From the NCBI GenBank assembly GCA_003166795.1, contig PMUS01000058.1, positions 14,498 through 78,497 of the forward strand: DNA of 64,000 nt, written 5' to 3'. The position numbers and the translations under genes were made by a program. The stretch's first letter is position 1. Every line of letters starts with the position of its first letter. Shown piece by piece: positions 53,873-61,443 of this stretch. This DNA comes from Acidobacteriota bacterium (GTDB lineage Bacteria; Acidobacteriota; Terriglobia; Acidiferrales; UBA7541). The notes under the pieces are model-generated. The model was not told the origin of the DNA and did no database searches. It was given only the letters and a program-made list of their open reading frames with translations.

Positions 53873-54371
53873 GGATGTTTTCTGCGCTCTCGATACTCTC
53901 GCGGAGCGCAGCCAATCTTACAGGCTTTCGAGGGATTTGCGAATGCGAGCCGGACTAAATCTGTTCGGTCGTCGCGCGTCCGGGTGGCGAGGCAGCGTGA
54001 AAAAATCAATCGTGGTCAGAGGACGCGTGTCTGGTTGCCGCGTCTATCGGGCGTGTGGAATCGCTGCGACTGCGACGTCACACGTGAATCTGATCCCTTT
54101 ATGTTTCTGGGGCGCGGCAGGAACCGGTGCCAGAAGTGAATCGGGCACCCGGCGGCGTTAGGCGCGTTGCCGGATGCCCGACGAAGATGGTGGATCGCCT
54201 TCGCTGGTTGCTGTTGTATAGGGCTAACTATTTGGCCGCGGCCGCATCTCGCAAACTGACCCACTCCGCGCATCCGTGCCATCTATCCTCCCGCCGCGCG
54301 GAAATGGTAGATTGTTGGCCGCAGCGCGAGCCCCGCGCCGAGATTCCAGCCACGAAGGAGAGATTCCGAAG
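53873..54371. other. 499-base spacer without a convincing gene
   Basis: Short open frames exist on both strands but have the wrong composition and no homology that I recognise. A TAGATT about 65 bases before the next start could be a -10 for the gene at 54372, and AAGGAGAG lies about 12 bases before its ATG. Otherwise I see no repeat or RNA structure. Confidence 0.5.
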
Positions 54372-54812
54372 ATGAAATCCTCGTACAGATTTGCGATAGC
54401 CGCATCCGTGTTAACGCTGTTCCTGGCGTTGAGTTTTGGCGCGCCGGCCGCTCTCGCCAGGTACGATTCCTACCACAGCGCACTCGGACAATTGCGCGCC
54501 GCCCGCGCCTACATGGCGCATCCCGATAGCGGCGAGCTTCACGACCAGGAAAAGAGCGCCATCGTAGAAATTGATGCGGCCATCGCGGAACTCAAGTCGG
54601 TCGCCGACGATGGCAAGGGCCCCGACGATCACCCGTCCATTGACTCGCACGCGCGCTGGATCGCCGGCTTAAACAAAGCCGTCGAACTACTCAACAAGGC
54701 TCACGATAACGTCCAGAAGGAGGATGACGGTTCAGGCGCGAAAGATCGGGCCATCCAGCACATCGCACAGGCGCGCAAATTCATCACCCAGGCGATCGCC
54801 CTCGAGCAGTAG
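54372..54812 (+). CDS. Small secreted helical protein, unknown function
   Basis: ATG 54372 gives 146 residues with a signal peptide (MKSSYRFAIAASVLTLFLAL..APAALA). The mature part is helical and repetitive: YHSALGQLRAARAYMAHPDS, SAIVEIDAAIAELKSVADDG, LNKAVELLNKAHDNVQKEDD and AIQHIAQARKFITQAIA. The spaced His and Asp residues recall small periplasmic four-helix metal-binding proteins. I do not recognise a named family. Confidence 0.7.
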   Translation: MKSSYRFAIAASVLTLFLALSFGAPAALARYDSYHSALGQLRAARAYMAHPDSGELHDQEKSAIVEIDAAIAELKSVADDGKGPDDHPSIDSHARWIAGLNKAVELLNKAHDNVQKEDDGSGAKDRAIQHIAQARKFITQAIALEQ

Positions 54813-55017
54813 AGTCCCGTTCGCGGATGTAACCGATTCCGCGGGACGAGAGTGGTTTAGATTGCCGGCGGCGCTGATGGACCACTCGCCCGGTAGTCCG
54901 GCTTGCCGGGACTTGGACCAGGCGCTGGACTTTGCGCTACGAGGTGTGTCCCTTTCTCCAAATTCACCATGTACGGGTTAGTGCTCGCTCGTACAAACAC
55001 ACAGGAGGAATGAACCC

Positions 55018-55407
55018 ATGAAGACGAACTACAAACTGGCGCTGGCAGTACTGGCGGGTGTCTCCCGGGGCGTAGCTGGCGTGGAAGCGATTCATGCGCA
55101 GCAAGTCAAGACGCCGCCAGCCTACATCATCGCGGACGTGGAGGTAACGGACCCAGCTACTTTTCAGAAATACGCGGACAAGGTCCCGGAAACGCTGGCG
55201 CCGTTCAATGCCCACTATCTCGTTCGAGGCGGCAAGATCCAAGCTCTCGAGGGCGAAATGCCAAAGCGCGTCGTGGTGATCGCTTTCGCCAGCGCTGAGA
55301 AGGCGCTCGGCTGGTACGATTCGCCTGCCTATGTGGCGATCAAGTCAATTAGGGACAGCTCAGCCAAGAGCCGCCTATTCATCGTCGAAGGCCTCACTCC
55401 ACAGTGA
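55018..55407 (+). CDS. DUF1330 protein, exported
   Basis: The 129-residue protein has an N-terminal hydrophobic segment with cleavage near AIHAQQ, then the DUF1330 ferredoxin-like fold (PPAYIIADVEVTDPATFQKY, HYLVRGGKIQALEGEMPKRV, ALGWYDSPAYVAIKSIRD). DUF1330 relates to dimeric alpha-beta barrel enzymes such as antibiotic-biosynthesis monooxygenases, but its reaction is unknown. AGGAGGAATG is immediately upstream, giving a strong ribosome site. Confidence 0.88.
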   Translation: MKTNYKLALAVLAGVSRGVAGVEAIHAQQVKTPPAYIIADVEVTDPATFQKYADKVPETLAPFNAHYLVRGGKIQALEGEMPKRVVVIAFASAEKALGWYDSPAYVAIKSIRDSSAKSRLFIVEGLTPQ

Positions 55408-55638
55408 TTGGACAGGACAATTTTTCAAACGCCCGGTTATCCGACTAATCGGGACTTCGCGGTCGTCCGACGATAAGTTCTAGATAGGCGAAGAATCGCG
55501 AACCAAAGGCGTGGTGTCAAAAGAATGGCCCGCGACCGATTATACAGATAGGTTATATTGGACGCTAAGCGGCTCTCTAAGCGGGGCGACCGGCTGTCCG
55601 CCTGTGTCGCAAGAGAATCCCGATTCACGGAGAAACGT

Positions 55639-56349
55639 ATGCGGCGAAAGATTCGCGGGGCCAGCGCATTAACAAGTTTTCTCCTGATGGTGGTCGGCGC
55701 GGCCTGGCAGTTAAATGCACAGGACGCCAAGACACCCTATCCGAGCATGGCCCCGCTTGACCAATACCTGATGGAGCACAATGCCGAGACAGCGTTGGCG
55801 AAGAGCGCTGCGCCGGAATCAGTCTCGCGGGATGCCGGGGTCATGGTCCTCGGACGGCATGGTTACGAAAACGTCGTCAAAGGGAAGAACGGTTTCGTGT
55901 GCATGGTAGAACGATCGTGGACCGCCGGAAGTGACGATCCCGACTTTTGGAATCCGAAGCTGCGAGGGGCGATCTGCTTCAACCCGGCCGCCGCGCGAAC
56001 CTACCTTCCAATCACCATCAAGAAGACCGAGTTGGTGTTGGCCGGGCGATCAAAAGCTCAGATGTTTGAGGGTATCAAGGTCGCTTTCGACAAGAAGGAA
56101 TTGCCGGCGCTGGAATCCGGCGCGATGTGCTACATGATGTCAAAGCAAGCGTACCTGAACGACCGTGCCGGGCATTGGCATCCCCACTTGATGTTTTTCG
56201 TTCCGCGAACCGAAGCTGCAACCTGGGGCGCGGATCTGCCAGGCTCGCCGATTTTGTCAAGTGACGACGCGCCGGACCATCTGACTGTTTTTATGATTCC
56301 GGTCGGCATGTGGTCTGACGGTACGGCAGCTCCCATGTACCATCAGTGA
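55639..56349 (+). CDS. Secreted protein of unknown function
   Basis: From ATG 55639 there are 236 residues, with a twin-Arg-like start (MRRKIRG) and a hydrophobic stretch ending at LNAQ. The mature part includes MVLGRHGYENVVKGKNGFVC, SWTAGSDDPDFWNPKLRGAI and YLNDRAGHWHPHLMFFVP; the HWHPH motif and paired Trp/His could bind a metal. I do not recognise a characterised family. A longer frame begins at 55558. A T-rich stretch upstream (TTATACAGATAGGTTATATT) could hold a promoter. Confidence 0.65.
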   Translation: MRRKIRGASALTSFLLMVVGAAWQLNAQDAKTPYPSMAPLDQYLMEHNAETALAKSAAPESVSRDAGVMVLGRHGYENVVKGKNGFVCMVERSWTAGSDDPDFWNPKLRGAICFNPAAARTYLPITIKKTELVLAGRSKAQMFEGIKVAFDKKELPALESGAMCYMMSKQAYLNDRAGHWHPHLMFFVPRTEAATWGADLPGSPILSSDDAPDHLTVFMIPVGMWSDGTAAPMYHQ

Positions 56350-56523
56350 CGGCAATCTCGGCGAATCCTGCCCACTAGTGTGCAAAGTCCCGATTGACGC
56401 GCTAATCGGAAAAATGACCGCCGACCACGGCTAGGCTCTGCGGAGTGACCCACCACCCGACTTCGGCGGTCCTGTTGGCGCTGTGATACGATAACGTCTG
56501 CTGTTCCAAGGAAAACGCCACTC

Positions 56524-58206
56524 TTGAGCGCATCTTCAGCTGCTTCTTCGTTGTGGGCAATTCCGCTGGGCGGGCTGGGCGAATTCGGCATGAACATGAT
56601 GGCCCTCCGCTGCGGCGACGACATCATTGTGATTGACGCGGGCCTGATGTTTCCCGAGCAGGAACTTCTCGGCGTGGACATCGTCATCCCGGACATCACC
56701 TACCTGAAACAAAACAAGCGCATGGTGCGCGCCATCATCCTCACGCACGCGCACGAAGATCACATCGGCGCGATTCCCTACATCCTCGGCGATCTCAATG
56801 TGCCGATTTATGGAACGCAATTCACGCTGGCGCTGGTGCGCAAGAAGCTCGAAGAGCACGCGCTGCTATCCACCGCGAAACTCAACGAAGTAGCTCCCGG
56901 CGAGATTACGACCATCGGTCCGTTTCAGATCGAATACCTGCACGTCACCCACAGCACGATTGACTGCGTCGCGCTCGCGATTCGCACGCCTGTGGGAATC
57001 ATCATCCACACCGGCGATTACAAAATGGATCCCACGCCGGTGGACGGCAAGCCATTCGACCTGCACGCCTTCGCGCGTTATGGCCAGGAAGGCGTGCTCG
57101 CGCTTTTCAGCGACAGCACCAACGTCGAGCGCGCGGGATTTACGCCCTCGGAGCGCGCAGTGGTAGTGCGCATGGAAGAGCTCTTCCGCGCCGCTCCCGA
57201 AAAAGTCGTCGTCTCGTGTTTCTCCAGCTCCGTCCATCGCATACAGCAAGTGATTGACGTCGCGCGCGGCGTGGGCCGCAAAGTCGGCTTCGTCGGCCGC
57301 AGCATGGTGGACAACGTCGAGATCGCGCACGGCCTCGGCAAGCTGCGCATTCCGGACGGCAGCATCGTGCGGCCGCAGGATATCCGCGGCTTCGATCCGA
57401 AAAAACTCGTCGTGCTCGCCAGCGGCACCCAGGCTGAGCCCATGTCGGCGCTGTCGCGCATCTCCGTGGATAATCACCGGCTCATGAGCATCGCCCAAAA
57501 CGACACCGTGATTCTTTCCGCGCGCATCATTCCCGGCAACGAAAAGGCGATCTTCCGCATGATTGACCACCTTTTCCGCCGCCGCGTGCTGGTCTATTAC
57601 GAAGGCGGGCGCAACGCGCCGATTCACGTATCCGGCCACGCCAGCCAGGAGGAAATGAAAATACTCCTCCAACTCGTTAAACCGAAATATTTCATTCCGA
57701 TGCACGGCGAGTACCGCCAGCTGTTCCAGCACGCCGCGCTCGCGGAGCAGGTCGGCGCTGTCTCCGGCCAGATTTTCCTGCTCGAGAGCGGGCATCCTGT
57801 CGAATTCACAGCCGACGGCCGCGCCTTCCAGCGCGAACCCGTGCCCGCCGGCCGCGTGATGGTGGATTCCGGCTCGCTCGAGGAAATCGCGGATGTTGTC
57901 GTGCGCGACCGCAAGCACTTGTCGGAAGACGGCGTGGTCGTGCCAATCATCGCGATTGATAAGCACACCGGCAAGGTCGAGATTCCGCCGGAAATCGTGA
58001 CGCGCGGATTCCTGCCCAGCGACGACGGCCAGCAAATTCTGGCCAAAGCCCGCGAAGTGGTCCTCAAAACGATCGAGGAATCCAGTCCCGAGGAAAAAAT
58101 GGACTGGAGCGTCATCAAGGAAAAAATCCGCATAGATCTGAAGCGCTACCTGAACAAGCAAACCTCGAAGCGCCCGCTGATTTTGCCGGTGATTCTGGAA
58201 GTTTAG
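56524..58206 (+). CDS. rnj: Ribonuclease J
   Basis: The 560-residue metallo-beta-lactamase/beta-CASP ribonuclease has IPLGGLGEFGMNMMALR, the zinc motif THAHEDH (His75, His77, Asp79, His80), HTGDYKMDPTPVDG, SDSTNVERAG and beta-CASP motifs VVSCFSSSVHRIQQVIDVAR and the late IHVSGHASQEEM. RNase J degrades and matures RNA by 5'-3' exonuclease and endonuclease action. The start codon appears to be TTG 56524; AAGGAAAA lies about 12 bases upstream. The usual C-terminal domain is complete. Confidence 0.96.
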   Translation: MSASSAASSLWAIPLGGLGEFGMNMMALRCGDDIIVIDAGLMFPEQELLGVDIVIPDITYLKQNKRMVRAIILTHAHEDHIGAIPYILGDLNVPIYGTQFTLALVRKKLEEHALLSTAKLNEVAPGEITTIGPFQIEYLHVTHSTIDCVALAIRTPVGIIIHTGDYKMDPTPVDGKPFDLHAFARYGQEGVLALFSDSTNVERAGFTPSERAVVVRMEELFRAAPEKVVVSCFSSSVHRIQQVIDVARGVGRKVGFVGRSMVDNVEIAHGLGKLRIPDGSIVRPQDIRGFDPKKLVVLASGTQAEPMSALSRISVDNHRLMSIAQNDTVILSARIIPGNEKAIFRMIDHLFRRRVLVYYEGGRNAPIHVSGHASQEEMKILLQLVKPKYFIPMHGEYRQLFQHAALAEQVGAVSGQIFLLESGHPVEFTADGRAFQREPVPAGRVMVDSGSLEEIADVVVRDRKHLSEDGVVVPIIAIDKHTGKVEIPPEIVTRGFLPSDDGQQILAKAREVVLKTIEESSPEEKMDWSVIKEKIRIDLKRYLNKQTSKRPLILPVILEV

Positions 58207-58218
58207 GTTTTCAGTTTT

Positions 58219-58255
58219 CCCTGTGTTCTCGTCTTTCTCCGTGTTCTCTGTGTTA
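58219..58255. repeat. Dispersed CTCCGTGTTCTCTGTGTTA intergenic repeat
   Basis: The stretch CCCTGTGTTCTCGTC followed by TTTCTCCGTGTTCTCTGTG directly after RNase J is two near-copies of one unit in tandem. The same unit recurs at 23409 and 63891. Confidence 0.55.
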
Positions 58256-58283
58256 ATGTTCCGGCTTTCAGGTTTAATCTCGA

Positions 58284-58736
58284 ATGCCGCCCATGAAGAT
58301 TATTCTCCGCACATACACGGCCGCCGATTTCGAGGCTCTCTACGAAATCGACCAGCAGTGCTTCGGCCCGGCGCTCGCCTATTCGCGGCCCGACCTGCGA
58401 ATCTATCTGAACCTGCCGGGAAGCGATTGCGTAATCGCGGAAGCCGCCGGCAAAATCGCCGGGTTTCTCGCAACCGCTCACGAAAACGCCATGGGCTCCA
58501 TCGTCACAATTGACGTGCTCGCGGCCTACCGCCGCCAGGGTGTCGCCACGACAATGCTGGAGGAATCCGAGCGCCGCCTCACGGCCTCAGGCGTCCGCGC
58601 CATCGAGCTTGAAACCGCGACCGACAACGCATCCGCGATCGCATTCTGGCAAAAGCACGGCTATCGCAAGAGCGGAGTGAAAAAGGAGTATTACCCGGAC
58701 GGCCGCGATGCCTACTCGATGAGCAAAATGATCTAG
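58284..58736 (+). CDS. GNAT family N-acetyltransferase, RimI-like
   Basis: The 150-residue protein is a single GNAT domain: ILRTYTAADFEALYEIDQQC, IAGFLATAHENAMGSIVTID, the acetyl-CoA loop YRRQGVATTMLEESERRL (RxxGxA), and LETATDNASAIAFWQKHGYR. These match the RimI subgroup, which acetylates protein N-termini or small molecules. It starts 77 bases after RNase J and may be read through from it; the intervening sequence is an intergenic repeat. Confidence 0.9.
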   Translation: MPPMKIILRTYTAADFEALYEIDQQCFGPALAYSRPDLRIYLNLPGSDCVIAEAAGKIAGFLATAHENAMGSIVTIDVLAAYRRQGVATTMLEESERRLTASGVRAIELETATDNASAIAFWQKHGYRKSGVKKEYYPDGRDAYSMSKMI

Positions 58737-58802
58737 ATGCGCTACGCTGGCACGTCTGGCAGGATCGCCGCTGGGAGTGTCCGGCTTGCTAGCTGATGCT
58801 GT

Positions 58803-59672
58803 TCAAAAACCCGCGTGGTGCAGAAACTCTACTACGACCGCGGCAACCAGGCAGTAGATACCGAATAAATACCAGCGTCCGCCCTCCAGCCACCGGCTGA
58901 GCCACTTCAGCGCCAACAGGCCCGCCACGAACGCGCAGACCGCTCCAAAAATTCCAGGAACCATCGCCGAGACCAGCGCGGCGCTTCCATCCACATGTTC
59001 GGCCTTGACCAATCGCAGCAGCTCCCGAGCAACTACCGGCGGCGTCAACACGACCGCCAGCGCGAAGCTGAACTCCTCGGCGCGCATCTTCGCCACGCCC
59101 GCCAGCATCCCCGTGGATATCGTTGCGCCGGAACGCGAAAACCCGCGAAACGGAAGGCATAAGCCCTGCACGAAACCGATCAAACCGGCTTGCTTCGCGT
59201 CTAGACCAATTCCCACCGCCGCGCTTCTGGACGATGCGCGCTTCTCGAAAGCGCCCGCGATCAGGATGAGAACGCCTCCCACGGCCAGCGCGGGAGCGAT
59301 CAGTTCCAGATGGCTGAATAGTTCCTCGACTTCCGCGCCTGGAGCGCCGTGAAACCAGAACTTCTCGATCAACTTATTCAACGTCTCTCCCACGATGCCT
59401 GTAATCGCCGTGGCGAGAATCAGGAGCAGCAGGAAATTCTTAAAAGTTGCGGCGCTCTGAAAGAACGCTTTTCGCCATTTCTGCCAGAAATACAGAATGA
59501 CCGAAAACATCGTGCCGGTGTGAAGCATCACCAGGAGAAGCGTCATCTCTGGCGAAGACGGATCCATCCCCATCAGTTTCTCCGCCACCACCACATGTGC
59601 GGAGCTTGATACCGGAAGCAGCTCTGCCAAGCCTTGCACGAATGCCAGAATCAGAACGCGCCAAATGGACAT
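58803..59672 (-). CDS. uppP: Undecaprenyl-diphosphate phosphatase (BacA type)
   Basis: The 289-residue integral membrane phosphatase recycles undecaprenyl diphosphate to the monophosphate carrier for cell wall synthesis. The two conserved motifs are intact: QGLAELLPVSSSAH near the N-terminus (E/Q-rich motif with PVSSSxH) and PFRGFSRSGATIS (the PGxSRSGxT motif, here FRGFSRSG). About eight hydrophobic helices are visible. In the second motif the usual Pro-Gly pair is Arg-Gly, a small departure. The gene stands alone. Confidence 0.95.
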   Translation of the reverse strand: MSIWRVLILAFVQGLAELLPVSSSAHVVVAEKLMGMDPSSPEMTLLLVMLHTGTMFSVILYFWQKWRKAFFQSAATFKNFLLLLILATAITGIVGETLNKLIEKFWFHGAPGAEVEELFSHLELIAPALAVGGVLILIAGAFEKRASSRSAAVGIGLDAKQAGLIGFVQGLCLPFRGFSRSGATISTGMLAGVAKMRAEEFSFALAVVLTPPVVARELLRLVKAEHVDGSAALVSAMVPGIFGAVCAFVAGLLALKWLSRWLEGGRWYLFGIYCLVAAVVVEFLHHAGF

Positions 59673-59914
59673 GCTTGCATCTTAAACACTCGGAGCACGT
59701 GCGGCAATTGGTTCGTGTCTCCAAAATCAACCCGCATCACCGGATGGCAACAAATATAAACGATGATCATTTAGTTTCCGAAGACCTGGGCGGCCTTTGG
59801 TTTCCCGCCGCGCCCTTCCCGTTAGAGAGTCCTCGGCGTAGAATCACCGCTCTAGTCGCAATTTTTTAAAGGCCCTCGCCGTATCTCCGGATAAGCACTC
59901 GCATGGGAGGGAAC

Positions 59915-60631
59915 ATGAGCTCGAATCGCAACCCAGGGCGCGTGGCCGGATTCTGGTACCTGCTCCTTTGCGTTATCGGCCCGCTGCGCCTCATCTATAT
60001 TCCCACCAAACTGTTCGTGACCGGGAACGCGGCCGCAACGGTCAACAACATCGCCGCTCATGAGTGGCTCTTCCGTTTCGGCATCGTCGGCGACCTGGCC
60101 TGCGGAGTGATTCTGATCTTCCTTGTGCTGGCGTTTTACCGGTTGTTCAAGGGAGTAGACCAGAATCTCGCTGTGCTGGTAGTGATCTTCGGCGGCGTGA
60201 TGCCGGCCATCATCAACTTCGTTGGCGTGGTGACTGATGCTAGTGCCCTCATGGTCATTCGCGGAGCCGATTTCTTATCCGTATTCGACAAGCCCCAGCG
60301 GGACGCGCTCGTACTCCTGTTCCTTCACCTGCGTGACCGTCAAAACACTGCCGCGGAGATCCTTTGGGGGGTATGGCTCCTCCCGTTAGCGGTGCTTGTG
60401 TACCGGTCGCGTTTCCTGCCGCGGTTCCTGGGCGTGTGGCTCGCCCTCGGCGGCGTCGCCTATATCATCCTGAGCCTTACGGGCGAACTGGTGCCGCAAT
60501 ACCAGCAAAAGGTGTTTGCCTATGCTCAGCCCGCCCTCTTCGGGGAGGTGGCGATCACGCTGTGGCTCGTCATCATGGGCGCCAGGCCGCCAGCGCTGGA
60601 CGCGAGGAGCCCATCGTTCCCGGCTGGTTAG
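59915..60631 (+). CDS. DUF4386 membrane protein
   Basis: ATG 59915, preceded by GGGAGGG, gives 238 residues. The protein has about six membrane segments: GFWYLLLCVIGPLRLIYIP, RFGIVGDLACGVILIFLVLA, LAVLVVIFGGVMPAIINFVG, ILWGVWLLPLAVLVYRSRFL, GVWLALGGVAYIILSLTG and GEVAITLWLVIMG. This pattern matches DUF4386, a family of unknown function. The start NPGRVAGFWYLL is characteristic. ATG 59903 would add four residues. Confidence 0.87.
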   Translation: MSSNRNPGRVAGFWYLLLCVIGPLRLIYIPTKLFVTGNAAATVNNIAAHEWLFRFGIVGDLACGVILIFLVLAFYRLFKGVDQNLAVLVVIFGGVMPAIINFVGVVTDASALMVIRGADFLSVFDKPQRDALVLLFLHLRDRQNTAAEILWGVWLLPLAVLVYRSRFLPRFLGVWLALGGVAYIILSLTGELVPQYQQKVFAYAQPALFGEVAITLWLVIMGARPPALDARSPSFPAG

Positions 60632-60933
60632 CCTTCAATATTGGCGTCTGCCGGCTCCTGCTTTAGGGGTCCCAGAAATGCCACCTATATCGCTAGCGGC
60701 AAAAAACGTCCGATGCAGAATATTTCCATTAGTACGAAAACGCTTAATGTCGAATGACCCTATCCCGTGCGGCACTGATTGATCCCACAACACAACCCAT
60801 TAGATATCAATCAGTTGCCCCTGAATGCGAAGCCCTGCTTACTGGTGCTGAACTTGCGTTGCTAGGAGCAATGAGTCACCTCGCCATTATCTGACGAGGT
60901 GCTGAGGGGCCATAATCCACTCGGGGGAGTCAC
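60632..60933. other. Spacer with a hairpin before the RiPP-like gene
   Basis: No gene is convincing here. The notable element is CACCTCG (60877-60883) pairing with CGAGGTG (60895-60901) around an 11-base loop. It ends 21 bases before the ribosome-binding site of the small peptide gene and lacks a T-run. It could terminate upstream transcription or structure the peptide gene's leader. Confidence 0.45.
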
Positions 60934-61047
60934 ATGAAAAAGTACGTTAAGCCGGCCCTGACAGGCCTTGGCCTGTTGCGGGATGTTACGAAATTCAGCG
61001 GTTGTGGCATCGAAACGCTTGGACGACGGGCAGAGTGCACCCTCTAA
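60934..61047 (+). CDS. Lasso-type RiPP precursor-like peptide (37 residues), orphan
   Basis: ATG 60934, four bases after GGGGGAG, encodes 37 residues ending at TAA 61045-61047. The first 22 residues begin MKKYVKPALTGLGLLRDVT, which fits the lasso-peptide leader signature Y-x-x-P-x-L-x-x-x-G followed by a conserved Thr. The C-terminal part is SGCGIETLGRRAECTL, with Cys24, Cys35 and Glu27. In lasso peptides the Thr at -2 precedes a core whose residue 1 is joined to an acidic residue at 7-9. That would place Phe21 first and Glu27 seventh, which is unusual. No precursor-binding protein, protease or cyclase gene is in the window. Confidence 0.7.
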   Translation: MKKYVKPALTGLGLLRDVTKFSGCGIETLGRRAECTL

Positions 61048-61062
61048 TTTCGTCTGCTTAGG

Positions 61063-61108
61063 CTCCAGAAGGCGGGGAAACCCGACTTAACCTCCCCGCC
61101 TTCTGGAG
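61063..61108. terminator. 16-bp perfect inverted repeat after the RiPP-like gene
   Basis: CTCCAGAAGGCGGGGA (61063-61078) and TCCCCGCCTTCTGGAG (61093-61108) are perfectly complementary around a 14-base loop, 15 bases after the peptide stop codon. This is the longest perfect inverted repeat that I found. No T-run follows, so it may protect the 3' end of the short mRNA or act in termination with a factor. Confidence 0.6.
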
Positions 61109-61443
61109 AATTATCACAAACTCGCACGCCCTCGTTTGATCTGCGTCTGAACGAAGGCTCAAGCGAGCTCGCCGTCTGCGAAGAACCAGCTCCTCGCACC
61201 GACTGTCCCGATACGGAAGCGGGGTGCGCTGCTGGAACACGCGCCTCTCGATATCGCTGTGCAGCCCCGAATCCCGTTTGCTATAGTCGTCGCCGTACTC
61301 GCGTTCCTCCGAATGGGTCCCGCGCGACAGCGCCCGCGCGACCCAGCCCTGAGGCGTCGCGGTTGCTGCGGTGTATTCTGCGCCGCAAGCCCGCGACGTC
61401 GCTCGTGACGCGGCCTTCCCCCCAATAGCCCGAGGAGAGTTTT
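61109..61443. other. Spacer before ftsK
   Basis: I see no gene. A minus-strand open frame across it has repeat-like, Arg-rich translation and no recognisable domain. The last 15 bases carry GAGGAGAG, the ribosome-binding site of ftsK. Confidence 0.5.

Noticed and set aside
56866-58161. 431-codon minus-strand open frame opposite RNase J
   Set aside because: RNase J on the plus strand has all catalytic motifs. The antisense frame has no ribosome site or recognisable domain.
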